Shown here: positions 1 through 8,252 of the stretch, one piece after another
Layout: each line of letters begins with the position of its first letter
Numbering within the stretch: position 1 is the stretch's first letter
Origin: Anaerolineaceae bacterium
GTDB lineage: Bacteria > Chloroflexota > Anaerolineae > Anaerolineales > Anaerolineaceae
Length of the DNA: 64,000 nt
Direction of reading: 5' to 3'
Assembly (NCBI GenBank): GCA_003524305.1
Contig: DQHW01000003.1
Location: forward strand, 10,354 to 74,353
Notes under the pieces: model-generated
The model's input: only the letters and a program-made list of their open reading frames with translations
Told to the model about the DNA's origin: nothing
Databases searched by the model: none
Position numbers and translations under genes: made by a program

Positions 1-1249
1 AATCTCCCAGCTTGATCGACTTCCCTTTTAATCCATATGGCTCAAAACGGTCGCCCTGGATGTAGGTATTTACATACATCCCATATAACAATTCAGCATC
101 CAACACTGCAGACAGACCATCCTTGCGAAAAATTGGCGCCTGCCCTGATTCTTCACAAGTAATTGTCCAATTGCATCCAAGTTCAAGTTCATTTTTACAA
201 TCAAGCGCAAAACTCTTTAATAGTTCAATTTGTGGCCATAACTCGGTCAGAATGTCTTTTTGCTTGCAAATGAGAAGCTCCGTGTGATGATTCTTCACCA
301 ACTCAATAGTAGATAATAAATGCATGTGATTAACCCGATTTTCAGGATCGAGAAAACTCACGGCCCGCTCTGTGGAAGCAAAATCCAAATCACGCAGTTC
401 TGGTTCTATCTGATTTATTGCTTTACGCAGTACCCTTCTCAATAAAGCGGGGTGCAAATCTGATAAAAGCGGAATATTGAATAAAACAAAATTTATCCCA
501 TCTTTGACCAAACATGTTTGCCATGCTATTGATGATTCTAAATCCAAAAAAGATTGATCAACCGTGATTATGTCTGACATGCTGGCAAGATGTTCCGTGA
601 TACGCGGATTGTAAGTCATTAATTCAGGTAGCAATTCCAAACGGATTCGGTTGCGCAAATATTTTGTATCATGATTGGATTGATCGTAAGCAGGAGAAAG
701 GTTGTTTTCTTCGCAATAAGCCAGTATTTCTCCTCTGCTGGTTTTAAGAAGCGGCCTCACCAAAGGGATGCTATTGCTCCACAGAGATTGGATGGAACGC
801 ATCTGCATACCTTTTAATCCACTTAATCCAACGCCACGCAATAAATGCATCATTATTGTTTCAGCCTGGTCATTTGCGTTATGGGCGACCAATACTGCTT
901 GAGCGTTAATTTCCCTGGCATAATCAAATAACACCGTATACCTGAACACTCTGGAGGCTTCTTCAATGCTGTTTTTCTTTTTCGCAGCCAGGGTTTTAAT
1001 ATCTGCAGTTTTAATCAAGCAAGGCACATTATGGGCGGCGCAAAATTCCTCAACCATTCTGGATTCGTCATCTGATTCATTGCGTAATTGATGGTTAACA
1101 TGCAAAACAAACACCATCATCTTTGATTTGATCAATAAATCCAGCATACAGAGACTATCAGGTCCACCAGAAACTCCTGCTACAACCGGTTTCTGAGGGT
1201 CGACCTGACAATTTTGTACTAACAGATTTGAAAACTGGGTTAATTGCAT
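1..1249 (-). CDS. tilS: tRNA(Ile)-lysidine synthase, C-terminus cut by window edge
   Basis: TilS uses ATP and lysine to turn C34 of the CAU-anticodon tRNA-Ile into lysidine, so that the tRNA reads AUA instead of AUG. About 416 codons are visible, starting at the ATG that opens with MQLTQF. The N-type PP-loop SGGPDS is at residues 27-32, followed by the family's HVNHQLR and VAHNANDQAETI stretches that form the ATP pocket. The reading frame runs open off position 1, so the last part of the C-terminal domain lies outside the window. It is divergent from the receiver/CpaE gene, with only about 96 bases between them. Identification is strong from motif order and spacing. Confidence 0.93.
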   Translation of the reverse strand, partial: MQLTQFSNLLVQNCQVDPQKPVVAGVSGGPDSLCMLDLLIKSKMMVFVLHVNHQLRNESDDESRMVEEFCAAHNVPCLIKTADIKTLAAKKKNSIEEASRVFRYTVLFDYAREINAQAVLVAHNANDQAETIMMHLLRGVGLSGLKGMQMRSIQSLWSNSIPLVRPLLKTSRGEILAYCEENNLSPAYDQSNHDTKYLRNRIRLELLPELMTYNPRITEHLASMSDIITVDQSFLDLESSIAWQTCLVKDGINFVLFNIPLLSDLHPALLRRVLRKAINQIEPELRDLDFASTERAVSFLDPENRVNHMHLLSTIELVKNHHTELLICKQKDILTELWPQIELLKSFALDCKNELELGCNWTITCEESGQAPIFRKDGLSAVLDAELLYGMYVNTYIQGDRFEPYGLKGKSIKLGD

Positions 1250-1286
1250 ATAAAAATTATAGCATTAGAAAAAAAGCGATTTCAAA

Positions 1287-1314
1287 TTGCTTGCCTTGCA
1301 CCAAACATTATGCT
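1287..1314 (+). promoter_or_regulatory. Candidate sigma-70 promoter of the receiver/CpaE gene
   Basis: TTGCTT (1287-1292) and TATGCT (1309-1314) are separated by 16 bp, 32 bp ahead of the ATG at 1346. The match is fair, not perfect. It is the only plausible promoter in the short gap shared with divergent tilS. Confidence 0.4.
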
Positions 1315-1345
1315 AGACTTTTCAAGTAAGAGCAAAGGACAGGCT

Positions 1346-2497
1346 ATGACAGAAAAAATCTTGATCGTTGATGATGATGTTGAAACCCTCCGGTTGGTGG
1401 GTTTAATGCTCCAGCGCCAGGGATATCAGATTGTGGCTGCCAATAATGGTTCACAAGCTATTTCCATGGCCAGAGCCGAATCTCCTGATTTAATCATTCT
1501 TGACGTGATGATGCCTGACATGGATGGTTATCAGGTGACTGCAGAATTGCGTAAAGATCCCCAACTTGCTGATACTCCAATCCTAATGTTCACTGCTAAA
1601 AGTCAAGTAGATGATAAAGTAGCCGGCTATGATGCCGGTGTGGATGATTACCTCACCAAACCTGTTCACCCGGCCGAATTAATTGCCCACCTGAAAGCAC
1701 TGCTTTCTAGAACACGAGCCAGACAACCAGCCAAGACCCCAAAACCTGCAGCATACACCGTTGGCGTGGTCGGTTGCAAAGGTGGACTTGGTTCTTCCAC
1801 ATTGGCCATAAACCTGGCAGCCAGTTACGCAAAACTGGCGAAAACCGATGTCATCGCCATCGAATTAAGGCCTGGGCAAGGCACCTGGGCTTCTGAATTA
1901 GGCTTCACATCCGCCGAGGGATTGAACAACCTGCTTAAGTTAAATCCAACTGAAATCAATCCATCTGCAGTTGAAAACCAACTTACAGCCACTCCATTTG
2001 GCGTTCGTTTATTATTAACATCCAACATATCATTGGAAACCGATTACGCCGCCCTTGGCGAAAAATTACACAGTATCATCCAGGCAGCCTCCCAACTTTC
2101 TACCTTAGTGATTCTGGATATTGGATCGCCATTTATCCCTGGTTTTGATAAAATCTGCAGCCTGTGTAAAAATATTTTGGTGATCACTGAACCGCAACAA
2201 AGTACGATTAAACGAACACGCATCCTTTATGATGAATTACGAAGTGTTGGTGCTGGTATGGGCCGTATTATTAATTTGATCCTTTATAATCGGGTTCGCT
2301 CAGAAGTTCAACTCACTTCAACCCAGGTCTCTGAATTGTTAGGCGGCACACCCATCACCATGATGATTCCCCCGGCTCCTGAACTTGCCTACCAGGTAAG
2401 CCTGAATAATTTACCATTGATCAATATTCAAACGGACAGCCTTGTTTCTCAACAGATCGGTCAATTGGCCAGGATTATTCAAACCCAAATCGCCTGA
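1346..2497 (+). CDS. Response-regulator receiver fused to CpaE/MinD-like ATPase
   Basis: 383 aa. Residues 1-120 are a CheY-like receiver with the acidic pocket D9-D11, phospho-acceptor Asp53 (ILDVMMPDMDG) and Lys105 (YLTKP). After a basic linker, residues 138-383 form a ParA/MinD/CpaE-type domain whose P-loop is KGGLGSST (145-152), of the deviant Walker kind. CpaE/TadZ proteins place type IV (Tad) pilus machinery at the pole; whether this one does is unknown, because no other tad gene is in the window. The start is the ATG at 1346, which sits behind AAAGGACAGG; an upstream in-frame TTG at 1244 has no ribosome site and overlaps tilS. It overlaps the sirtuin gene by one base (TGATG), suggesting translational coupling. 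A paralogue with the same architecture lies at 29925-31073. Confidence 0.88.
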   Translation: MTEKILIVDDDVETLRLVGLMLQRQGYQIVAANNGSQAISMARAESPDLIILDVMMPDMDGYQVTAELRKDPQLADTPILMFTAKSQVDDKVAGYDAGVDDYLTKPVHPAELIAHLKALLSRTRARQPAKTPKPAAYTVGVVGCKGGLGSSTLAINLAASYAKLAKTDVIAIELRPGQGTWASELGFTSAEGLNNLLKLNPTEINPSAVENQLTATPFGVRLLLTSNISLETDYAALGEKLHSIIQAASQLSTLVILDIGSPFIPGFDKICSLCKNILVITEPQQSTIKRTRILYDELRSVGAGMGRIINLILYNRVRSEVQLTSTQVSELLGGTPITMMIPPAPELAYQVSLNNLPLINIQTDSLVSQQIGQLARIIQTQIA

Positions 2498-3264
2498 TGG
2501 CTGCACCGGATTTTCAAGATTTAATTCAACGCGCTGCTGATTTAATTTCGGCTGCGCGTTATATTGTAGTTTTTACCGGTGCCGGTATTTCTACACCCTC
2601 GGGCATCCCCGATTTTCGAGGTGAGAAAGACGGCCTATGGCAGCGTTACGATCCCTTGATGGTGGCTTCTCGAAGCGCTTTTTTTCATACACCTACACTC
2701 TTTTTCGATTGGTTTCGCCCTTTATTTATGACTTCCTGGTTATCTCAACCCAATGCTGCCCACCAGCAACTAGTTGCATTAGAAATGCAGGGGGTTATCA
2801 AATCTGTTATTACTCAAAATATCGACGGTTTGCATCAAAAAGCCGGCTCAAAGCATGTTCTTGAATTGCATGGAACAGCACTCACTTTTTCATGTTCAAA
2901 ATGCCTGAAATCTGTTCCAGGTGAAGAAGTATTCAATCAATTCTCAAGCGGAAATCCTATTCCTTATTGTGATAAATGTGCCGGCATTTTGAAACCGGAT
3001 GTAGTACTTTTTGAAGAAGGGCTTCCGCAAAAAATTTGGAAGCAAGCACAAATCGAAGCTGACAAAGCTGACTTGATGCTGGTAATTGGTTCTTCACTTG
3101 AAGTCTTTCCTGCCAACTCCATCCCTCAGGCAGCGCTTCGCCATGGGAGTAAGTTAATGATCAATAATTTATCAAGCACATCCATGGATGCGTTGGCAGA
3201 CCTGTGCATCCATATGGATACAGCGGCGTTTTTCCCACTTTTAGTTAATCAATTACAGAAATAG
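2497..3264 (+). CDS. cobB: NAD-dependent protein deacylase, sirtuin (Sir2/CobB family)
   Basis: 255 aa, a usual length for bacterial sirtuins. It would remove acyl groups from lysine side chains using NAD+, releasing nicotinamide and O-acyl-ADP-ribose. Visible hallmarks are the NAD-binding TGAGIS...GIPDFRG segment (residues 27-42), TQNIDGLH (106-113), catalytic His125 in LELHGT, and a structural zinc site C133-C136 / C158-C161. The NAD-site GSSLEVFPA motif follows in the C-terminal half. It is the second gene of a pair with the receiver/CpaE protein and ends only two bases from the converging mutL stop codon. Confidence 0.92.
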   Translation: MAAPDFQDLIQRAADLISAARYIVVFTGAGISTPSGIPDFRGEKDGLWQRYDPLMVASRSAFFHTPTLFFDWFRPLFMTSWLSQPNAAHQQLVALEMQGVIKSVITQNIDGLHQKAGSKHVLELHGTALTFSCSKCLKSVPGEEVFNQFSSGNPIPYCDKCAGILKPDVVLFEEGLPQKIWKQAQIEADKADLMLVIGSSLEVFPANSIPQAALRHGSKLMINNLSSTSMDALADLCIHMDTAAFFPLLVNQLQK

Positions 3265-3266
3265 GC

Positions 3267-5027
3267 TTACATCGAACGTGCTCCGCGCCTTCCAAACTGC
3301 CTTTCCAATAGATCCACTGAAAGATGGATCATGGTTGGCCGCCCGTGCGGACAAGTACGCGGAGAGGTGCATTTTTCAAGGTCAGAAAGCAGTGCGGATT
3401 GTTCCTGAGCCGATAGCGTCTGTCCGCCTTTGACGGCCATTCGCTTACAAATCCGCGCAATCAATTTTTCAGCCAGCATGCCTTGTAAAGGTGTTTCATC
3501 TTCCTCAAAATCCTCGACAATGCAGCGCAATGCAGCTTGGGCATTACCATTAGAAAATAATGCCGGAATGGCAGCAATACGGTACGTATTTAATCCAAAT
3601 TCCTCAACCACAAAGCCATACTGGTTTAGTATTTCAAGACTCTCAGAAATCAACCGAGAAGACTGGGGTGAAAATTGAACCACTTCTGGATGAAGCAAGG
3701 CTTGTGAAATAATGGCCTGTGAGTGTTGTGACATTTTCTCAAAAAGAACACGCTCGTGAGCAGCATGCTGGTCAATCAAGTAAAGTCCGTCAGGGCCTTC
3801 TGCCACCAAATAAGTTGACCCGATTTGACCAACTAGTCTCAACAAAGGAATGTGCGATTGCTCAATACCGTCTGTTGTTGGCTCTGTATTATTGATTTCT
3901 GTCTTTGGATTGAGAAAAGTTTGGTTATTGCCTGCCTGTCTTTCTGCCTCCCAATTGAGCCGGGCATTCATCCAGGCAGGCTCAGGCTGGTGGTTTGAGA
4001 TGTTGGTCTGCCACTGGGCTGGATTCATCTGGGGTACGGGTGAATAAGCCAATAATGCCCTTTTTACTGCCCTTTGAACCATCGAAAAGAGCACATCCGG
4101 TTGTTTGAATCGCACTTCGGCTTTTGCAGGATGAACATTGACGTCTACTTCTTCAGGTTCAAGTTCGATATTCAACAAAGAAATCGGATAGCGTCCAACC
4201 ATTAAGTAGGTTTGATAGGCACGCACCAGCGCAGTGGCTAAACCAATATCCTGAATCCATCGCCCATTGACAAAAAAGGTGATTTCCTTGCGGTTTGAAC
4301 GTGTAACTGAGATTGGACTGATAAAGCCAGTAATTTTAATGTTTTCGTCCTCAAAGGTCACTTCAAGCAGTCCTCTGGCGATTTCAAACCCATATAATTG
4401 GGCTAGAATCTCCCGTCTATCTCCATTCCCCGTGCTTCGAAAGGTTTGCTTGCCATCCATCTCAAGTTGTAACGCCAGGTGAGGATATGCCAAAGCGTAT
4501 CGGGTTACGAGTGTTTCAATTTGTTGCCGTTCAGTTTGGTCTCTTTTTAAAAATTTCAAACGTGCAGGAGTGTTATAAAATAAATCGTTTACTGAAACAA
4601 CTGTCCCAATTGGAACACCAGTTGTTTCGATGGAGACTATTTTTCCACCTTCAACCACGATTTTTGAGCCGCTTGTTTCCTGGCTGTTGTGTGAAGTCAT
4701 GGTCATACGCGAGACAGACCCCATTGAAGCGAGCGCTTCACCCCTGAACCCCAATGTTCGGATGTGGAAAAGATCATCAGCACAGGTAAGTTTGCTGGTG
4801 GCATGCCGGGTCACTGCCAATTCCAACTCGCTCCTGTTTATCCCTTTACCATCATCCGAGACTTCTATAAGGCGTTTACCGGCATCTAAAACGCGAATGG
4901 ATATTCGTGTCGCCCCGGCATCGATGGCGTTCTCGAGCAATTCTTTAACAACAGATGAAGCCCTTTCAACGACCTCGCCGGCAGCGATTTGTGAAGCGAC
5001 TTCATCAGGTAGTATCTTGATTGGCAT
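3267..5027 (-). CDS. mutL: DNA mismatch repair protein MutL
   Basis: 586 aa. MutL couples mismatch recognition by MutS to strand removal. The N-terminal GHKL ATPase is clear: MPIKILPDEVASQIAAGEVV, then ENAIDAGAT, DDGKGI and TLGFRGEAL. The C-terminal dimerisation domain keeps the metal-dependent nicking motif DQHA-x2-E-x4-E (from Asp419) and CPHGRP near residue 559, so this MutL should nick DNA itself, as in bacteria lacking MutH. The start is set by the conserved MPIKIL; a longer frame to 5168 would overlap the divergent HAD gene and adds 47 residues with no homology. No mutS is in the window. Confidence 0.95.
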   Translation of the reverse strand: MPIKILPDEVASQIAAGEVVERASSVVKELLENAIDAGATRISIRVLDAGKRLIEVSDDGKGINRSELELAVTRHATSKLTCADDLFHIRTLGFRGEALASMGSVSRMTMTSHNSQETSGSKIVVEGGKIVSIETTGVPIGTVVSVNDLFYNTPARLKFLKRDQTERQQIETLVTRYALAYPHLALQLEMDGKQTFRSTGNGDRREILAQLYGFEIARGLLEVTFEDENIKITGFISPISVTRSNRKEITFFVNGRWIQDIGLATALVRAYQTYLMVGRYPISLLNIELEPEEVDVNVHPAKAEVRFKQPDVLFSMVQRAVKRALLAYSPVPQMNPAQWQTNISNHQPEPAWMNARLNWEAERQAGNNQTFLNPKTEINNTEPTTDGIEQSHIPLLRLVGQIGSTYLVAEGPDGLYLIDQHAAHERVLFEKMSQHSQAIISQALLHPEVVQFSPQSSRLISESLEILNQYGFVVEEFGLNTYRIAAIPALFSNGNAQAALRCIVEDFEEDETPLQGMLAEKLIARICKRMAVKGGQTLSAQEQSALLSDLEKCTSPRTCPHGRPTMIHLSVDLLERQFGRRGARSM

Positions 5028-5116
5028 GTGCCAATTATAATGGATAACCAATATTGTAAATATTTCTGCACTTTTCACCGATTCAAAACTAATCAAACGA
5101 GGGTATACTACAAACC

Positions 5117-5755
5117 ATGCGCTTAGAAACCTTATTCTTCGATTTGGATGACACTTTATATTCTTCAACTTCCGGTATTTGGGAAGCCATCGGTGCTCGC
5201 ATGATTCAATATATGGTGGTTAAGCTGGGCGTTCCAGCTCTAAAAGCAGATGAAGAACGAGAGAGACTCTTTCAGCTTTATGGCACAACGAGACGTGGCT
5301 TACAAGCTGAATATCAAATTGATGAAGCTGATTTTATGGATTATGTTCATGATATATCGATAGACCAATATCTATCGCCAAATATTACACTGCGAAATAT
5401 CCTTGAATCCTATCCGCAGCGCAAAGTGATCTTCACCAATGCAGATACAGGTCATGCCATCCGGGTTTTAAAAACACTTGGGGTTCAAGACCTGTTTGAC
5501 AAGATTATTGATATCCGTTCGATCGATCCCTGGTGTAAACCTCAGACTGAAGCCTTTGCCAAAGCCCTGGAATTAGCCGGCATCAATAATCCTAAGAATT
5601 GCGTCATGATTGACGATGCCTTACGCAACCTGGTTACGGCTCATGAATTTGGTCTCTTTACCATTCATGTTGGCGAACCAAAAGCCATCACCCCGGTGGA
5701 TGCGGCAATTATGTCTATTGAAGAACTTCCTAATGTCCTTTTGCAAACATATTAA
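5117..5755 (+). CDS. HAD-superfamily pyrimidine 5'-nucleotidase-like hydrolase
   Basis: 212 aa. The first HAD motif is FDLDDTLY (nucleophile Asp9, acid/base Asp11), the second is VIFTNAD, and the acidic third motif is CVMIDDALRN. The alpha-helical cap and the spacing resemble the yeast SDT1/Phm8 and plant pyrimidine 5'-nucleotidase branch, which dephosphorylates UMP/CMP or related phosphates, but the substrate cannot be read from sequence. The gene is divergent from mutL with 89 bp between them and lies upstream of ctpA. Superfamily assignment is sure; the exact function is tentative. Confidence 0.8.
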   Translation: MRLETLFFDLDDTLYSSTSGIWEAIGARMIQYMVVKLGVPALKADEERERLFQLYGTTRRGLQAEYQIDEADFMDYVHDISIDQYLSPNITLRNILESYPQRKVIFTNADTGHAIRVLKTLGVQDLFDKIIDIRSIDPWCKPQTEAFAKALELAGINNPKNCVMIDDALRNLVTAHEFGLFTIHVGEPKAITPVDAAIMSIEELPNVLLQTY

Positions 5756-5844
5756 TGATCCGGTGGAAGAGGTAAAAGTATCTTTCCAACGATTAACGAA
5801 TCAAAAAGAAATAAATATTAAAGGTTTGGTAAGCTAGGAGAAAA

Positions 5845-7080
5845 ATGGAAAACAAACACACCGGACGAAACATACTTCTGGTTTTTGTAGCAATCGTTCT
5901 AATGGCAGGCACTTTTTCTGGAGGCATTCTGGTGGGTTGGATGCTTCCGAGTCAAACACCACTTGATTCTTTTTCAGCAACTGTAACGCCTTCTGGCACT
6001 GAAGATCAAGAAATGGCTTTGGATGTGCTCTTCGCTCCCTTCTGGGAAACATGGCAATATTTACACGACCAATATGTTGATCAGCCAGTCGATGATACTA
6101 AATTGATGCAAGGCGCCATCAGGGGAATGATGGATTCTTTAGGAGATAAACACACGGGATATATGGACCCTGATACATATAATCAAGTCACAGCTCCCCT
6201 AGATGGTTCATATGAAGGTATCGGCGCCTCTGTGGATACTGCTGGTGATTTATTGACCATTATCAGCGCCATGCCAGACAGCCCAGCTGAAAAAGCCGGC
6301 CTTAAACCTGGTGACGCTGTCATTAAAGTCAATGGTACTGACGTCACCAAAACAGACCCCAATATTGTATTGAAATCAGTAAAAGGTCCCGCAGGTACCG
6401 ATGTGACGCTGACCATCCAACGTGTTGACCAGCCAGATCCCTTCGATGTGACCATCACACGCCAAAAGATCGATCTAAAAAGTGTAACCAGTGAAATGAA
6501 AGACGGTAATATTGCTTACGTCAGAATTTCAACATATGGCGAAACTACCACTGATGAACTTATATCCGCACTTGAAACGCTCCTGGCTCAAAATCCAAAG
6601 GGATTGATTCTAGATCTGCGATATAACAGCGGCGGATACCTCATCACTGCCATCGAAGTGATATCTCAATTTATTCCAAGCGGAATTGTGATGTATGAAC
6701 AGGAACAAAACGGTGAAGAAACCACTTATTCTGCTGAACCAGGCGGCCTGGCTACTGAAATTCCACTAGTCGTTCTTGTAAATGAAGGTTCCGCCTCAGC
6801 CTCAGAGATCACAGCCGGCGCGATCCAGGATTTTGGTCGCGGAACATTGGTTGGAGTTACGACCTATGGTAAAGGGTCCGTGCAAAATTGGATCCCGCTC
6901 AATAATAATCAAGGTGCCGTCCGTATCACGGTGGCGCGTTGGTTGACCCCGAATCACAGACAAATTAATGATGTCGGCCTCACGCCCGATGTCGTTGTTG
7001 AGATCACTGAAGCCGACTTTGACGCCGGAATTGATACACAATTGAATAAAGCCATTGAAATCCTTAGTCAAGCAGGGTAA
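5845..7080 (+). CDS. Carboxyl-terminal processing protease, S41 family
   Basis: 411 aa. It has a single N-terminal membrane anchor (about residues 10-32), an outward-facing spacer, a PDZ domain (about 110-190: SYEGIGASVD...GLKPGDAVIKVNG), and the S41 core. The catalytic Ser lies in the GSASASE cluster (315-321) and the general base is Lys343 in TYGKGSVQ. The tail-specific end (LTPNHRQINDVGLTPDVVV) is also typical. Such proteases trim or degrade secreted proteins and wall enzymes by recognising their C-termini. The ribosome site AGGAG is five bases before the ATG. Confidence 0.93.
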   Translation: MENKHTGRNILLVFVAIVLMAGTFSGGILVGWMLPSQTPLDSFSATVTPSGTEDQEMALDVLFAPFWETWQYLHDQYVDQPVDDTKLMQGAIRGMMDSLGDKHTGYMDPDTYNQVTAPLDGSYEGIGASVDTAGDLLTIISAMPDSPAEKAGLKPGDAVIKVNGTDVTKTDPNIVLKSVKGPAGTDVTLTIQRVDQPDPFDVTITRQKIDLKSVTSEMKDGNIAYVRISTYGETTTDELISALETLLAQNPKGLILDLRYNSGGYLITAIEVISQFIPSGIVMYEQEQNGEETTYSAEPGGLATEIPLVVLVNEGSASASEITAGAIQDFGRGTLVGVTTYGKGSVQNWIPLNNNQGAVRITVARWLTPNHRQINDVGLTPDVVVEITEADFDAGIDTQLNKAIEILSQAG

Positions 7081-7127
7081 AGTATGATATGATTGGCAGG
7101 ATTAATTAATAAGTAACACCTAATAAA

Positions 7128-7156
7128 TTGACAGTACTTCCGGCAGAGTGTATAAT
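7128..7156 (+). promoter_or_regulatory. Consensus sigma-70 promoter of the S1-domain gene
   Basis: TTGACA (7128-7133), exactly 17 bp, then TATAAT (7151-7156): a perfect match to the housekeeping consensus. Transcription would begin near 7163, about 30 bases before the ATG at 7193. It also shows that the in-frame GTG at 7148, which overlaps the -10 box, is not the start codon. Confidence 0.85.
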
Positions 7157-7192
7157 CACCCTTCGCTGATAAACGAAATTGGAGAAACCCTT

Positions 7193-8038
7193 ATGGATAT
7201 GAGTGTTGTGGCGGATACAAACCGCACAATCGAACCAAAAATGCAATTTTCAGGAAAGGTAATAAAAACCCGCCTGGCAGGTGCCGTGATAGATATCGGC
7301 GTCGGTAAACCAGCGGTTCTTCACATCTCACAGGTTGTTGCACCAGAGGGCGTTCAAATCAAACGTATTGAAGATGTCCTTAAAGAAGGTGAAATGATCG
7401 ATGTGTGGGTGAAAAAAGTCGCCCGTAAAGATGACGAAGAACGCATCGAATTAACCATGATGCGCCCACTTGATCTTGAATGGCGTGAAATTAAAATCGG
7501 CACAACCGTTAAAGGTAAAGTTGTTCGCCTTGAAAAATTTGGTGCTTTTATTGAAATTGGTGCCGAACGTCCCGGATTGGTCCATATCAGTGAAATGGCT
7601 CATGGATATGTGAAAGTACCCGGTGATGTGGTCAAAGAAGGCGACGAAATTGAAGCACAAGTCATTGAAGTCAACCGTCGAAAAAAACAAATCAAGTTGA
7701 GCATGAAAGCGCTTCAACCTGTTCCTGAAATTGTTGAAGAAAAACCAAAACCGACTGCCAAACAGAATCCTGCTCGTTTTGCGGCTGATCCCAATCGCGA
7801 AAAGAAACCGGCGCGTAAACCTCGCCGTCGTACCGAAGAAGATAACACAGCATTGTTGAATTCGTTCAATGAAACCAATGAACCGGAACCCACGGTCATG
7901 GAATTAGCAATGAAAGCTGCAATGGAAAAAGCCAAGGATCGAAAGAAAAAGCAGGAATCCCACGAGGATAAAGCGGGTACCAAAGAACAAGAAGATATCC
8001 TCTCCCGCACCCTCGAAAACAAACTGGAAACCAAGTAG
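7193..8038 (+). CDS. RNA-binding protein with two S1 domains
   Basis: 281 aa. Two S1 OB-fold repeats are visible at about residues 17-90 (GKVIKTRLAGAVIDIG...ELTM) and 100-172 (GKVVRLEKFGAFIEIG...IKLSMKAL), the second being the more canonical. The rest is a highly charged Lys/Arg/Glu-rich, presumably disordered tail. Multi-S1 proteins of this kind bind mRNA or ribosomes, as ribosomal protein S1 does; this one is far shorter than true S1 (four to six repeats). The start is the ATG after GGAGAAA. It has a perfect promoter upstream and a strong terminator downstream, so it forms its own transcription unit and is probably abundant. Confidence 0.85.
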   Translation: MDMSVVADTNRTIEPKMQFSGKVIKTRLAGAVIDIGVGKPAVLHISQVVAPEGVQIKRIEDVLKEGEMIDVWVKKVARKDDEERIELTMMRPLDLEWREIKIGTTVKGKVVRLEKFGAFIEIGAERPGLVHISEMAHGYVKVPGDVVKEGDEIEAQVIEVNRRKKQIKLSMKALQPVPEIVEEKPKPTAKQNPARFAADPNREKKPARKPRRRTEEDNTALLNSFNETNEPEPTVMELAMKAAMEKAKDRKKKQESHEDKAGTKEQEDILSRTLENKLETK

Positions 8039-8045
8039 AACCCTT

Positions 8046-8077
8046 AAAAAACCATCCCCCAACCCCGGATGGTTTTT
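8046..8077 (+). terminator. Rho-independent terminator of the S1 gene
   Basis: The arms AAAAAACCATCC and GGATGGTTTTT flank a nine-base C/A-rich loop and end in a T-run, eight bases after the stop codon. Confidence 0.85.
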
Positions 8078-8252
8078 CATGTTTTGATATGAAAGATATG
8101 ATAAACTGACCTTGAGGTCAAAATGACGTGTGATTTTTATGAATGATTTTTGCGTTTTCACATTATATTTCGATAATCATCTCGCCTGGAGGTGCTGTTC
8201 AACAGCCCTCCTCGCTTTTTAATTCTTTGTTCCATTACTTATAGGAGTGACC

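Noticed and set aside
3264..3267. Possible fusion or overlap of the sirtuin and mutL genes
   Set aside because: They converge on opposite strands with two bases between the stops; both are full length.
4630..5040. 136-codon frame antisense to mutL
   Set aside because: Shadow of the conserved MutL ATPase domain on the other strand.
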